Positions 27,447 through 39,234 of a stretch of 64,000 nucleotides of DNA are shown one piece after another. Numbering within the stretch: position 1 is the first letter of the stretch; each line of letters starts with the position of its first letter. Origin of the DNA: an uncultured Coprococcus sp. Its GTDB lineage: Bacteria > Bacillota > Clostridia > Lachnospirales > Lachnospiraceae. The notes beneath the pieces were generated by a model that had not been told where the DNA came from, made no database searches, and saw only the letters and a list, made by a program, of their open reading frames with translations. The position numbers were made by a program, and so were the translations under genes. Location: NCBI GenBank assembly GCA_947626675.1, contig CANQTC010000001.1, positions 1-64,000 on the forward strand. The letters run 5' to 3'.

Positions 27447-28100
27447 ATGCTTACAAAGGAACAGATTGAATCAAAAACCTTTAAAAAAGGTATTTTCGGG
27501 TATAATAAAGAAGAAGTAAACGACTTTATGAGAGAGATTTCTTCGGAGTATACATCACTTTTGTCAAAATATGATGTACTTGTGTCGGAGCATGAGATAA
27601 CAAAGAAAAATCTCGCTGATGGCAATGCCAAGATTTATGAATTGGAAAAGCAGCTTGAACAGATTGCTCCAGGAACGAAGAAGGAGATGAACGCAGCAAA
27701 TAATGAGGCCAATAGAATCATAAATGAAGCAAAAAAGAAAGCAAATGAAGTTCTTTCTAATGCTAAGGCCGAGCTTGCAAAACTGAAGGCAGAGATGGAA
27801 GGTCTTAAGAAGGGTTCCAGTACAAATGTTTCAAGTAGTACAGATAAAATGGAAGTTGACCCTGTTACAAAGCTGAAGATGAGAGCACAGACTTCTTCTG
27901 AACCGGATAAAATTAAGATGACACCGAAGACAGAGCCGAAAGAAGATGTTAAGCCGCAGGCATTTGCCGGTAAGAGTGCAGTAAAAGCTGATGAGGATGA
28001 AGTAGAAGAGGTATTTGTTGGAGAGATTGAAGAGGGCGTTAAGCGTAACCAGGTTCTTATTGGTGATGGTGACGAAGATGCAGACTTTGAATTCTTATAA
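27447..28100 (+). CDS. DivIVA-domain cell division/polarity protein
   Basis: MLTKEQIESKTFKKGIFGYNKEEVNDFMREISSEYTSLLSK followed by coiled coil. Confidence 0.9.
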   Translation: MLTKEQIESKTFKKGIFGYNKEEVNDFMREISSEYTSLLSKYDVLVSEHEITKKNLADGNAKIYELEKQLEQIAPGTKKEMNAANNEANRIINEAKKKANEVLSNAKAELAKLKAEMEGLKKGSSTNVSSSTDKMEVDPVTKLKMRAQTSSEPDKIKMTPKTEPKEDVKPQAFAGKSAVKADEDEVEEVFVGEIEEGVKRNQVLIGDGDEDADFEFL

Positions 28101-28126
28101 AATACAGGATATAGGATAAAGATATA

Positions 28127-28159
28127 AAAAATAACCGTCTGCACGACGGTTATTTTTTA
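28127..28159 (+). terminator. Rho-independent terminator
   Basis: aaaaataaccgtc-tgcac-gacggttattttttat. Confidence 0.8.
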
Positions 28160-28200
28160 TGTCTTGCGATAAGAAAAGGATAAAGCCAAATGCAGGGAAA

Positions 28201-29229
28201 TTATAAAAGCGCTGCAACTTCCTTTAAAAGCCTTTCTGTTTTATTCCATCCGAGACATGGGTCTGTGATGGATTTACCATAGCAGCCGCCATTTACAGGC
28301 TGATTTCCATCTTCGATATAGCTTTCAACCATAACTCCCTTCACAAGCTTCTTTATTTCGGCATCATAATTTCTGCTGTGAATAACTTCTTTTACGATTC
28401 TAGGCTGTTCAGAAAACTTCTTTCCTGAGTTATTATGATTTGCATCAACAATAGCGGCAGGGTTTACAAGGTCAAATTTTTTGTATGTGTCATCTAAAAG
28501 CTTTAAATCTTCATAGTGGTAGTTTGAAATGGACTGGCCATGTTTGTTGAGCGCCCCTCTTAAGATACAGTGCGTTAAAGGATTTCCGTCAGTATGGGCT
28601 TCCCATCCGGAATACAAAAAAGTATGAGGGTGCTGACCTGCTATACAGGAATTCATCATTACATTATAGTCGCCGCTTGTAGGGTTTTTCATTCCAACAG
28701 GGACGTCCATTCCGCTGGATGTAAGTCTGTGCTGCTGGTCTTCAACAGAACGTGCGCCTATCGCAACATAAGAAAGGATATCATCAACATATTGCCAGTT
28801 CTCTGAATAAAGCATTTCATCAGCAGCAGTAAGACCTGTTTCCTTTATAGCCCGTATATGCATTTTCCTGATAGCATATAATCCTTCCAGCATATCGGAT
28901 GCTTTTGTTGGGTCAGGCTGATGAAGCATACCCTTATAACCGTCACCTGTAGTTCTTGGCTTATTTGTATATATACGCGGAATGACAAGAATTTTTTCTT
29001 TGACATCATCAGCTACTCTTGCAAGTCTGTTCAAATAATCACATACAGCTTCTTCATTATCAGCCGAGCAAGGACCTATTATAAATATAAATCTGTCATC
29101 TTCTCCGGTAAATATTTTACGAATCTCATTATCCCGGTTGCTTTTTATAGCTTTAAGCGCATTGGAAAGGGGATATAATTCCTTTATCTCTTCTCCGGTT
29201 GGAACTCGTTTAATTAATTTCATACTCAT
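28201..29229 (-). CDS. 3-deoxy-7-phosphoheptulonate (DAHP) synthase, class I
   Basis: FIIGPCSADNEEAVCDYLNRLARV, IPRIYTNKPRTTGDGYKGMLHQPDP, DANHNNSGKKFSEQ. Confidence 0.95.
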   Translation of the reverse strand: MSMKLIKRVPTGEEIKELYPLSNALKAIKSNRDNEIRKIFTGEDDRFIFIIGPCSADNEEAVCDYLNRLARVADDVKEKILVIPRIYTNKPRTTGDGYKGMLHQPDPTKASDMLEGLYAIRKMHIRAIKETGLTAADEMLYSENWQYVDDILSYVAIGARSVEDQQHRLTSSGMDVPVGMKNPTSGDYNVMMNSCIAGQHPHTFLYSGWEAHTDGNPLTHCILRGALNKHGQSISNYHYEDLKLLDDTYKKFDLVNPAAIVDANHNNSGKKFSEQPRIVKEVIHSRNYDAEIKKLVKGVMVESYIEDGNQPVNGGCYGKSITDPCLGWNKTERLLKEVAALL

Positions 29230-29322
29230 AGTAATGTCTCCTTAATCATGTTATTATCAACTAATTGCGATAATTATATCAGAAGCCGAAAAATAATGAA
29301 AGAGGAAAGTATATTTGTTTAA

Positions 29323-30591
29323 ATGAAGAAATATACATATAGTAATAAAATCTTTGGAGCTATAATGAAAATAAGAAAGAAAAATAAAGGAATAATAAGA
29401 ACCGTTATAGCATTTTTTATGATACTGCTCATGATATGCAGGGGAATTTTAGTACCCGAACTGGTAGTAAATGGAGCGGCAGCTACTGAGCCCATGTCGG
29501 ATTTGCAGTCCCCATCATGCATTGTAATTGAGGCGACAACAGGAACTGTTTTATATGAAAAAAATCCTGATGAAAAGATGAAACCTGCGTCTGTTACAAA
29601 AGTTATGACATTACTTCTTATATTTGAAGCGATATCATCAGGACAATACGGACTTGAGGATATCGTGACAATAAGTGAACACGCTGCTTCGATGGGTGGT
29701 TCACAGTGTTTTTTTGAAGCTGGCGAAACACAGACGGTAGAGGATATGATAAAATGTATTATTATAGCATCCGGAAATGATGCTGCGGTTGCTATGGGCG
29801 AGTATACTGCCGGAAGTGAAGAAGCTTTTGTCAATAAAATGAATGAGCGGGCGAAAGCGCTTGGCATGGAAAATACTCATTTTGAAAATGCATGTGGTCT
29901 TGATGTAGACGGACATGAAACAACGGCCAGAGATATCGCTATTATGTCAAGAGAACTTACCGTCAATCATCCTGAAATATTTAATTATTCAGGAATATGG
30001 ATGGATTCTATCGTACATAAAACTGCCCGCGGAGAATCACAATTTGACCTTGCAAATACCAATAAATTCTTAAAGCAGTACACTGGCGCAACAGGCTTGA
30101 AAACGGGCTTTACAAATTCTGCAAAATATTGCATGTCTGCAACCGCTTCAAGAAATGGTATTAATCTCATTGCCGTTATTATGGGCGCAGAAACAAAAGA
30201 AATCAGGAACAGCGAGGCGGGCAGACTTCTTGATTATGGTTTTTCTGTCTGTTCCATCTATAATGATACTGAAATATTATCAGAAGATTTATTAAAGTTA
30301 GACAATGGAGAGAAAAAATATGTTAAAATAAAATCAGCCGATAGTTTTACCGGGGTTTTAATGAGCGGAGAATCATCGGATAATATAAAAAAAGAAATGG
30401 TATTGTATGATGAACTTACAGCGCCTGTCAACAAAGATGACGTACTGGGGTGTGTAAAATACAGTATCAATGGAAGAAGCCTCGGAGCGGTTGAAATATA
30501 TGCAGATGAGGATGTGGCGAAGCTGACTTTTGGACTTAGTATGAAAAAAGTGGCAAAGATGCATTTTAAATGTTATAAGGCATCTGAATAA
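29323..30591 (+). CDS. D-alanyl-D-alanine carboxypeptidase (DacF/PBP5 type)
   Basis: SPSCIVIEATTGTVLYEKNPDEKMKPASVTKVMTLLL, ASGNDAAVAMGEYTAG, TGATGLKTGFTNSAKYCMSATASRNG. Confidence 0.94.
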   Translation: MKKYTYSNKIFGAIMKIRKKNKGIIRTVIAFFMILLMICRGILVPELVVNGAAATEPMSDLQSPSCIVIEATTGTVLYEKNPDEKMKPASVTKVMTLLLIFEAISSGQYGLEDIVTISEHAASMGGSQCFFEAGETQTVEDMIKCIIIASGNDAAVAMGEYTAGSEEAFVNKMNERAKALGMENTHFENACGLDVDGHETTARDIAIMSRELTVNHPEIFNYSGIWMDSIVHKTARGESQFDLANTNKFLKQYTGATGLKTGFTNSAKYCMSATASRNGINLIAVIMGAETKEIRNSEAGRLLDYGFSVCSIYNDTEILSEDLLKLDNGEKKYVKIKSADSFTGVLMSGESSDNIKKEMVLYDELTAPVNKDDVLGCVKYSINGRSLGAVEIYADEDVAKLTFGLSMKKVAKMHFKCYKASE

Positions 30592-30611
30592 AAGGGTATA
30601 AGGAGAAAAAG

Positions 30612-31478
30612 ATGAAGTACATGTTATTTGTGATATTAATATTGATATGCTTCTTCTGTATATTTGTATTAATAGAAAGTTATCGGGAAAATAAAATGCT
30701 TTCCGTATCAGAATATATAATTCAATCCCCCAAAATAAATAAGAAACTTTCGTTTGTTATGTTGTCGGATTTACACAATTCAGAATATGGTAAAGATAAC
30801 TGCAATCTTATCAGGAAAATTGATGAATTGAAACCGGATATGATTCTGATAGCGGGTGATTTGATTATAGGAAAACCGGGATATACAAGCGAAACAGCGA
30901 TAAAGCTGTTGAATGAACTGGGTGCAAAATATGATGTATATATCGGTAAAGGCAATCATGAACTAAGGTGTTTTATGCATCCGGAACAATATGGAGATAT
31001 GTGGGAGCGTTTATATGAAGAAACAAAAGATAAAGTAAAATGGCTTATCAATGATGCAATATATTTAGATGACTATCAGGTAGGAATATATGGTCTGGAT
31101 ATGGAACGTCCTTATTACAGGAGATTTAAAAAACTTCCAATGGATGAGCGCTATTTAAAAAATCTGATGCCGCCGCTGGATGAAAATTATTATAATATCC
31201 TGCTGGCTCACAATCCGGATTATTTTGAGGAGTATGCCAGGTGGGGAGCTGATTTATCTTTATCAGGTCATGTGCATGGCGGAATGATAATCATTCCCGG
31301 ACTTGGCGGCCTTGTATCGCCAATGGTACGTTTTTTTCCAAAATATTTCAGGGGACTTTATACGATGGGCCATGATAAAATAATGATTGTAAGTGCAGGA
31401 CTTGGAAGCCATACATTAAGATTTCGGGTAAATAATAAACCGGATATTCCATATATAGTTCTTAAATCTGATAAATAA
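30612..31478 (+). CDS. Metallophosphoesterase (membrane-anchored, YkuE-like)
   Basis: SFVMLSDLHNSEYG, MILIAGDLIIG, IGKGNHELR, LLAHNPDYF, LSGHVHGGMI. Confidence 0.92.
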   Translation: MKYMLFVILILICFFCIFVLIESYRENKMLSVSEYIIQSPKINKKLSFVMLSDLHNSEYGKDNCNLIRKIDELKPDMILIAGDLIIGKPGYTSETAIKLLNELGAKYDVYIGKGNHELRCFMHPEQYGDMWERLYEETKDKVKWLINDAIYLDDYQVGIYGLDMERPYYRRFKKLPMDERYLKNLMPPLDENYYNILLAHNPDYFEEYARWGADLSLSGHVHGGMIIIPGLGGLVSPMVRFFPKYFRGLYTMGHDKIMIVSAGLGSHTLRFRVNNKPDIPYIVLKSDK

Positions 31479-31596
31479 TATTGCAATTACATGAAAAGAA
31501 ATTTATATTAAATATCAGGATATGCAATATCAGATGTGTCCTGCTTGTCATCAAGTGATGATAAACAACATATAATCAAAAGATTAGAAATGCTGG

Positions 31597-33462
31597 ATGG
31601 GGAAAATTGTGAGCGACGAGACGGAAAATCTTGTGAAAGAACAAGAACATACAACTATAAATATTGAATATACAGAAGCGGTTAAAGCCGATGAAAGTGC
31701 GACTTTGCAGGCAGAAGAAACTGAAACGGATACAGAAAAGACCTTGCAGCCTGAAGAAACGGAGGCGGATGGTGAGAATGTCTTGCAGTCCGAAGAAGCG
31801 GAAGCGGATGGTGAAAATGCCTTGCAGCCTGAAGAAGCGGAAGTGGATGGTGAAAATGCTTTGCAGCTTGAAGAGGCGGAAGCCTGTTATGAAAATGCCG
31901 AACATTCTGAAGAAACGGAGATTTTGGAGGAAAAAACTTCACAGGCAGAAGGCGGCGAAGCTGTTGAGGAAGATATTTCACAGACAGAATCGATATCCGA
32001 AGCCGACGAGAATACGGAATTATCCGAAGACTTGAATGTGTATGTGGATAACAGTCTTTTTGAGGCGCAGAAGAAAAAGAACGAAAAAAAGCACAAGTTA
32101 AAAAAGATTTGCGGTCTGACAGCTTTGAGCCTGTTGGGACTTATGATAATCGTATACTTTAGTATCGCTGTATGGTTTATGTTCCATTTTAATAATAAGA
32201 CAATCATTAACGGTACTGACGTATCGTTCCAATCTGTTGATGATGTAAGTGAGATGCTGAAAGAATATCAGGAAAATTATGAACTTACGGTAGGCATGCG
32301 TAATGCTGATAAATATGTTATCACTTCTGCCGATATCAACCTGTCGATGACACCTGATATTTCTGAAAGTGATATAAAGCATGAGCAAAATGGGCTTCTT
32401 TGGCCATTTTATATAAAAAAGGTTAAAAAGTATGATTTGAAATATACCGTAACATATGATAAAAACTTACTGGAAGCTGCGGTGAAAGATTTTGATTGTC
32501 TTGATAAAAACAATATGGAAGTGCCGAAAGATGCCTATGTCGAGATTAAAGACGGAAAGCCGGTTGTAATAGAGGAAACAAAAGGAACATCCATTGATTA
32601 TGATGTCTTATTATCAGAGATTTGTTCCGCACTTGAAGCCTGTGAAAGTGATATTGATTTATCGGAAAGCGATTGTTATAAAACAGCAGTAATAACGGCT
32701 GACAGTGAAGAGATTGCAAACAGAGTAGACAGCCTGAATCAGTATTTGGATATGGTAATTCACTTTAAATTTGATGAAGTGGAATTTGATTTGGATGCTG
32801 ATAAATTCAGTAAATGGATGTATTATGATAAAGGCTGGCGCTTTAAAAAAGATGAAATTCATAAATATGTAGTGGACTTATCTGAAAAATATGATACAAT
32901 AGGTACGTTCAGAAGTTTTCGGACATATAATGGAGATTATGTTGAGGAGCTTGGAACAGAATATGGATGGGCAATCGATGTAGAATCAGAAGAAGCAGTT
33001 TTAAAAGAATTGCTTGAACAAGGCGAGACTTGCGAACACAGACCTGAATTTATTCAGGAAGGCGCTGCATACAATTCACTAAACGACATCGGATATGATT
33101 ATATAGAAGTAGATTTGACAAATCAGCATGTATATGTAATTATAGATGGTAGTCTTGTAGCAGAATGTGATTGTGTAACCGGATGTGTAAAAGATGGAAA
33201 CGCTACACCGGATGGTCTTTATTCTATATACTATAAAAAGACACCTGCTCTTTTAAAGGGCGAGGACTATGAGACAAAGGTTACATACTGGATGCCGTTT
33301 AATGGCGGCATTGGTCTTCATGATGCATCATGGAGAGGAACATTTGGCGGCGACATCTATATGAATGGCGGTTCTCACGGATGTGTGAATCTCCCACCGA
33401 AATCGGCTGCTGCAATTTACAATATCATATATCCCGGTATGCCTGTAATATGTTATTACTAG
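31597..33462 (+). CDS. L,D-transpeptidase (YkuD) with acidic-repeat N-terminal region
   Basis: N-terminal LQPEEAEADGENA repeats, single TM, VanW/PG-binding-4-like middle, C-terminal GIGLHDASWRGTFGGDIYMNGGSHGCVNLPP YkuD active site. GTG 31609 is an alternative start. Confidence 0.9.
   Translation: MGKIVSDETENLVKEQEHTTINIEYTEAVKADESATLQAEETETDTEKTLQPEETEADGENVLQSEEAEADGENALQPEEAEVDGENALQLEEAEACYENAEHSEETEILEEKTSQAEGGEAVEEDISQTESISEADENTELSEDLNVYVDNSLFEAQKKKNEKKHKLKKICGLTALSLLGLMIIVYFSIAVWFMFHFNNKTIINGTDVSFQSVDDVSEMLKEYQENYELTVGMRNADKYVITSADINLSMTPDISESDIKHEQNGLLWPFYIKKVKKYDLKYTVTYDKNLLEAAVKDFDCLDKNNMEVPKDAYVEIKDGKPVVIEETKGTSIDYDVLLSEICSALEACESDIDLSESDCYKTAVITADSEEIANRVDSLNQYLDMVIHFKFDEVEFDLDADKFSKWMYYDKGWRFKKDEIHKYVVDLSEKYDTIGTFRSFRTYNGDYVEELGTEYGWAIDVESEEAVLKELLEQGETCEHRPEFIQEGAAYNSLNDIGYDYIEVDLTNQHVYVIIDGSLVAECDCVTGCVKDGNATPDGLYSIYYKKTPALLKGEDYETKVTYWMPFNGGIGLHDASWRGTFGGDIYMNGGSHGCVNLPPKSAAAIYNIIYPGMPVICYY
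31744..31899 (+). repeat. In-frame 39-bp tandem repeat (about 4 copies)
   Basis: ttgcag... units begin at 31744, 31783, 31822 and 31861, encoding LQPEETEADGENV-like 13-mers. Confidence 0.85.
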
Positions 33463-33479
33463 GCGCCGGTTTATATATT

Positions 33480-33567
33480 GGAGATGTACCCAAGTGGTTG
33501 AAGGGTCCGCACTCGAAATGCGGTAGGTCAGGCAACTGGCGCAAGGGTTCAAATCCCTTCATCTCCG
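33480..33567 (+). tRNA. tRNA-Ser(CGA)
   Basis: ggagatg...catctcc acceptor pairing, long variable arm, anticodon loop ct-cga-aa, ggttcaaatcc T-loop. Confidence 0.95.
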
Positions 33568-33577
33568 TTAAAAAAGG

Positions 33578-33612
33578 AATGCCATATTAATTGTTTAATA
33601 TGGCATTTTCTT
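33578..33612 (+). terminator. Rho-independent terminator after tRNA
   Basis: aatgccatattaa-ttgt-ttaatatggcatt then ttcttt. Confidence 0.75.
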
Positions 33613-33669
33613 TAATCTTTGTATCATAATGAAACAAGATAAAGGAGCATTGGAAACAGAGGTATTCAT

Positions 33670-34473
33670 ATGGAAAAGTTTAATACAAATACAGCCCCGT
33701 TAGTAGGGATTGTCTTAGGCAGCGGTCTGGGAGATGTTTATTCCTGTATCGAGAAAGCGGATATAATTTCTTACAGTGATATTCCGGGCTTTCCTGTATC
33801 GACAGTTGCAGGTCATGCCGGAAGGTTTATAACCGGAACGATAGATGATGTACCTGTGATTGTGATGCAGGGAAGAGTTCATTATTATGAAGGTTATATG
33901 ATGGAAGATGTTGTGCGTCCCATCCGGTTTATGGGACAGCTTGGGATTAAGACACTTCTTCTTACAAATGCTGCCGGGGGGATAGCTGACACGCTTGAAC
34001 CTGGCGATATCATGATTATAAGAGACCATATTTCATCGTTTGTCCTATCACCACTGATTGGTGCAAATGATGACAGACTGGGCGTGCGCTTTCCTGATAT
34101 GACAACGGTATACGATAAGGAATATATCGAAATTCTTGAAGCAGGACTAAAATGTCAGGGGCTTCCGGTGCATAAAGGTGTCTATCTGCAAACAACAGGG
34201 CCGCAGTATGAAACACCTGCAGAGATACAGATGTTTAAAATGCTGGGCGCTGATGCAGTCGGTATGAGTACCGTCTGTGAAGCAATTGCTGCAAGACATA
34301 TGAATATAAAGGTTGCAGGGCTTTCAACGATATGCAACAAAGCTGCAGGACTCGGAAAAGATTTGACACATTCTGATATCCTTGATATGAGCAGTCATAT
34401 GTCAGATAAGATGATTCGTATCATCAAATACTTTTTATCGGAATATAAACGGAGAATAATGGAATGGATGTAA
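33670..34473 (+). CDS. punA: Purine-nucleoside phosphorylase
   Basis: [75 protein letters not shown]. Confidence 0.93.
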   Translation: MEKFNTNTAPLVGIVLGSGLGDVYSCIEKADIISYSDIPGFPVSTVAGHAGRFITGTIDDVPVIVMQGRVHYYEGYMMEDVVRPIRFMGQLGIKTLLLTNAAGGIADTLEPGDIMIIRDHISSFVLSPLIGANDDRLGVRFPDMTTVYDKEYIEILEAGLKCQGLPVHKGVYLQTTGPQYETPAEIQMFKMLGADAVGMSTVCEAIAARHMNIKVAGLSTICNKAAGLGKDLTHSDILDMSSHMSDKMIRIIKYFLSEYKRRIMEWM

Positions 34474-34949
34474 TAATATATACAGACGGTTCCGCCAGAG
34501 GAAATCCTGACGGACCGGGAGGATATGGTACGGTACTTCAGTATACAGATAAAAATGGAACTTTGCATGAAAGAGAATACAGTCAGGGGTATATCAGAAC
34601 GACAAATAACAGAATGGAACTTATGGCAGCCATCGTGGGACTTGAAGCGCTGATAAAGCCTTGTAATGTAAAATTGTATTCCGACTCTCAATATCTCGTT
34701 AAGGCATTTAATGAGGGCTGGATTTTCTCATGGATAAAAAAGGGCTGGAAACGAAGCGGAAACGAACCTGTGAAAAACAGAGATTTGTGGGAGCGGCTTC
34801 TTGCTGCAAAAAAACCACACAATGTAGAGTTTATATGGGTAAAAGGTCATGCCGGACATGCAGGTAATGAGCGTTGTGACATGCTTGCAACTTCATCCGC
34901 CGATGGTGACAATAAAATAACAGACGAGGGACTTGATACAAATGAATAG
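34464..34949 (+). CDS. rnhA: Ribonuclease HI
   Basis: [69 protein letters not shown]. Confidence 0.96.
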   Translation: MDVIIYTDGSARGNPDGPGGYGTVLQYTDKNGTLHEREYSQGYIRTTNNRMELMAAIVGLEALIKPCNVKLYSDSQYLVKAFNEGWIFSWIKKGWKRSGNEPVKNRDLWERLLAAKKPHNVEFIWVKGHAGHAGNERCDMLATSSADGDNKITDEGLDTNE

Positions 34950-37374
34950 AACAGAATTCAGGGCATTATTTAACAAAAAAATACTGATACTTGACGGCGC
35001 AACAGGCACAAATCTTATGGCTGCCGGTATGCCTATGGGTGTTTGTCCGGAGAAGTTTATTCTGGAACATCCGCAAGTGATGATTGATTTGCAGAAATCA
35101 TATCTTAACGCAGGAACAGATATATTATATGCCCCTACATTTACCTGCAACAGAATCAAACTCGAAGAATATGGACTTGCTGACAGCTTAAAAGATATGA
35201 ATCAGAAGCTGTGTCAGCTTTCAAAACAGGCAGTAAAGGAATGTGGACATGGTTATGTAGCCGGCGATTTAACGATGACAGGACAGATGCTTTATCCTAT
35301 GGGTACGTTAAGCTTTGAGGAGCTGGTGGATGTATATAAAGAGCAGATAGAAGCTATCATAGAAGAAGGCGTTGATATGCTGGTAGTAGAAACGATGATG
35401 AGCCTTGCTGAAACAAGAGCGGCAGTCATCGCGGCAAGAGAAACATGCGAGCTTCCTGTTATGGTAAGTCTTACATACAATGAAGATGGAAGAACCCTGT
35501 ATGGAACAAATCCTGCTACAGCGGTAAATGTTCTTCAAAATCTTGGCGCAGATGCCATTGGTATCAATTGCTCAACAGGGCCGGACAAGATGGTGGCGCT
35601 TGTAGAAGAGATGAAAAAAATAGCATTTGTACCGATATTCGCAAAGCCGAATGCGGGTATGCCGGAGCTTATAGACGGCAAGAGCGTATATTTGATGACA
35701 CCCGAAGAATTTGCTGCGGATATGAAACCGGTTATCGAAGCCGGTGCAAATATGGTCGGCGGCTGCTGCGGTACAGAACCGCGTCACATCAAAGCACTTG
35801 CTGATATGGCGGCTTCGATGGATGTACCTGATATATCGGAGCAGCATACAAGATGTGTTTCTTCAGAACGATTTACACAGAAGATTGATATTGATGGTAA
35901 GTTTATGGTGGTGGGAGAACGAATTAATCCTACCGGAAAGAAGAAGCTGCAGGCAGAATTAAAAGAGGGAAAACTGGACCTTGTTATGACGATGGCTGAG
36001 GAGCAGGTCGCACATGGTGCGTCTATTCTTGATATTAATGTCGGCATGAACGGAATCAATGAGAAGGACATGATGGTCCGCGTTATCTATGAGGTGTCAC
36101 AGGCTGTTAATCTGCCGCTTTGTATAGATTCCAGTTCGCCGGAGGTACTTGAAGCGGCGCTTAGAATCTATCCGGGCAGAGCTTTGGTGAACTCCGTATC
36201 ACTTGAAAAGGTAAAAATGGAAGAGGTGCTTCCTGTTGTAAGAAAATACGGAGCGATGTTTATCCTGCTTCCGCTTTCTGATGAAGGACTTCCGAAAGAT
36301 ACGGATGAAAAGGAACAAATTATCAATACCGTATTAAACACCGCATATGACATGGGATTTGTCAAGGAAGATGTTGTCGTTGACGGACTGGTTGCTACGG
36401 TTGGCGCTGAAAAAGCGGCTGCTGTAAACTGCCTTAAGACAATAGAATACTGTCACAATCACGACATTGCAACGATATGCGGATTGTCTAATATATCTTT
36501 TGGACTTCCGGAGCGAATGTTTGTCAATACAGCATTTCTTACAATGGCGATTAACAGAGGTCTTACGATGGCGATAGCAAATCCATCACAGACGATGCTT
36601 ATGAACGCAGCATATGCATCCGATATGCTGCTGAATAAAGAGGAGTCGGATATACGGTATATCGAAAATGTGAAACCGATAGAAGCACCTGTTGGCGGAA
36701 CAACGTCTAAAGATAAAACAATATCAGAAAACAAAAATGATATGGAAGGCTCTGTCATTTATACAGATGTTGTGAAAGGAAATAAGCGTACGATTCTCGA
36801 TGATGTGCATGCTGCACTAAACAGCGGAACAAATCCTCAGGATATCATCGACAACGATTTAATTCCTGCCATTAATAAAGTGGGCGCACTCTTTGAACAG
36901 AAGAAATATTTTCTTCCGCAGCTTATTGGAAGCGCAGAAACAATGGAGATGGCAATATCTGTTATCAGCCCATTGATATTAAAAGAAAAAGATAATTCGG
37001 ATATGCCCACGATTGTTATTGCAACCGTTGAGGGGGATATCCATGATATCGGAAAGAATTTAGTCGTACTGATGCTTAGAAACTATGGCTTTCATGTCAT
37101 TGATTTGGGAAAAGATGTGCCATGTGAAACCATACTGAACGAAGCCGAGAAAAACCATGCGAGTATCATAGGACTTTCGGCTCTTATGACGACAACGATG
37201 GTAAAGATGAAAGAAGTAACGGATGCTGTAAGGGAAAGAAAGCTTCCCTACCTGGTTATCATAGGCGGCGCTGTCATAACGGAAAGCTATGCTGAGGAGA
37301 TAGGCGCTGACGGATACTCCAAAGATGCAGCAGAAGCGGTGGTTCTTGTGAAGAAATTGCTGAAAATTGAATAA
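34942..37374 (+). CDS. metH: Cobalamin-dependent methionine synthase lacking a C-terminal AdoMet activation domain
   Basis: Homocysteine methyltransferase module ([17 protein letters not shown]...GGCCGT), pterin-binding module ([15 protein letters not shown]), B12-binding ([15 protein letters not shown]). Ends right after the B12 domain (~810 aa). Confidence 0.92.
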   Translation: MNRTEFRALFNKKILILDGATGTNLMAAGMPMGVCPEKFILEHPQVMIDLQKSYLNAGTDILYAPTFTCNRIKLEEYGLADSLKDMNQKLCQLSKQAVKECGHGYVAGDLTMTGQMLYPMGTLSFEELVDVYKEQIEAIIEEGVDMLVVETMMSLAETRAAVIAARETCELPVMVSLTYNEDGRTLYGTNPATAVNVLQNLGADAIGINCSTGPDKMVALVEEMKKIAFVPIFAKPNAGMPELIDGKSVYLMTPEEFAADMKPVIEAGANMVGGCCGTEPRHIKALADMAASMDVPDISEQHTRCVSSERFTQKIDIDGKFMVVGERINPTGKKKLQAELKEGKLDLVMTMAEEQVAHGASILDINVGMNGINEKDMMVRVIYEVSQAVNLPLCIDSSSPEVLEAALRIYPGRALVNSVSLEKVKMEEVLPVVRKYGAMFILLPLSDEGLPKDTDEKEQIINTVLNTAYDMGFVKEDVVVDGLVATVGAEKAAAVNCLKTIEYCHNHDIATICGLSNISFGLPERMFVNTAFLTMAINRGLTMAIANPSQTMLMNAAYASDMLLNKEESDIRYIENVKPIEAPVGGTTSKDKTISENKNDMEGSVIYTDVVKGNKRTILDDVHAALNSGTNPQDIIDNDLIPAINKVGALFEQKKYFLPQLIGSAETMEMAISVISPLILKEKDNSDMPTIVIATVEGDIHDIGKNLVVLMLRNYGFHVIDLGKDVPCETILNEAEKNHASIIGLSALMTTTMVKMKEVTDAVRERKLPYLVIIGGAVITESYAEEIGADGYSKDAAEAVVLVKKLLKIE

Positions 37375-37388
37375 ATTTGTTTTTCAAA

Positions 37389-37417
37389 TTGACAATAAAG
37401 TCTATAATTACTATAAT
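37389..37417 (+). promoter_or_regulatory. Sigma-A-type promoter for ilvN
   Basis: TTGACA-N17-TATAAT. Confidence 0.8.
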
Positions 37418-37477
37418 AAAGCTTGAATTATTTTTTAATAGCTAATTACGAAAAGGCATTGAAAGGGGTACTGTTTA

Positions 37478-37954
37478 ATGAGTAAAATTGTTTTATCACT
37501 TCTTGTAGATAATACATCAGGAGTTTTAAGTAGAGTTTCAGGATTATTTAGCCGTAGAGGATATAATATTGACAGTGTAACTGTCGGTGTTACAGAAAAC
37601 CCTGCATATTCAAGAATGACTGTCGCTGTAAGTGGTGATGAGGCAAGCCTTATCCAGATTAAAAAGCAGCTTAACAAGTTAGAGGATGTCGTTGAGATTG
37701 TTGAATTAGAACCGGGAAAATCCGTATGCAGAGAGCTTGTCCTTGTAAAAGTAAAATCGGATGCAACAATTCGTAAAGACATTATTTCTATTGCAGATAT
37801 ATTCAGGGCCAATATCGTTGATGTTTCAAAAGAGTCTTTGATTATAGAGCTTACAGGCGCTACTACGAAATGCGAGGCATTTTTAAATCTGTTAGACGGC
37901 TTTGAGATTATCGAGCTTGTAAGAACCGGTCTTACCGGTCTTGTAAGAGGTTAA
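37478..37954 (+). CDS. ilvN: Acetolactate synthase small subunit
   Basis: LSLLVDNTSGVLSRVSGLFSRRGYNIDSVTVGVTENP. Confidence 0.95.
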   Translation: MSKIVLSLLVDNTSGVLSRVSGLFSRRGYNIDSVTVGVTENPAYSRMTVAVSGDEASLIQIKKQLNKLEDVVEIVELEPGKSVCRELVLVKVKSDATIRKDIISIADIFRANIVDVSKESLIIELTGATTKCEAFLNLLDGFEIIELVRTGLTGLVRG

Positions 37955-38013
37955 TATGATTTTAATTGCCTAGCGGTAATTAATATATACATAATAGTCA
38001 TTTATAATATTAG

Positions 38014-39048
<1,035 letters not shown>

Positions 39049-39068
39049 TCAGTAGCCGATAATGATAA

Positions 39069-39122
39069 CCAAAAAGGGAACTATTGTTTTAATCCATGAT
39101 GAAATCAATAGCTCCCTTTATC
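39069..39122 (+). terminator. Probable terminator
   Basis: aaagggaactattg...caatagctcccttt then atcttt. Confidence 0.6.
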
Positions 39123-39234
39123 TTTATAACTTTATTTTTATAAACGGCTGCATATGTTACAACTTTGATGCAAAGTATATGTATAAATTAATCGTAATTT
39201 GAGAAATAGGTCTTACAGAAAAGTGGGGAAAGTT

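Noticed and set aside
27635-28144. Antisense 169-aa ORF opposite divIVA
   Set aside because: Serine/alanine/phenylalanine-rich shadow of the coiled-coil coding strand; lies opposite a convincing DivIVA gene.
31664-32035. 123-aa basic ORF (MNIQKRLKPMKVRLCRQKKLKRIQKRP...)
   Set aside because: Alternate-frame translation of the acidic repeat region of the L,D-transpeptidase gene; no independent RBS or family similarity.
37375-37477. T-box or leucine/valine attenuator before ilvN
   Set aside because: The intergenic region is only ~100 nt with a promoter near its start; no specifier loop, T-box motif or terminator hairpin is visible.
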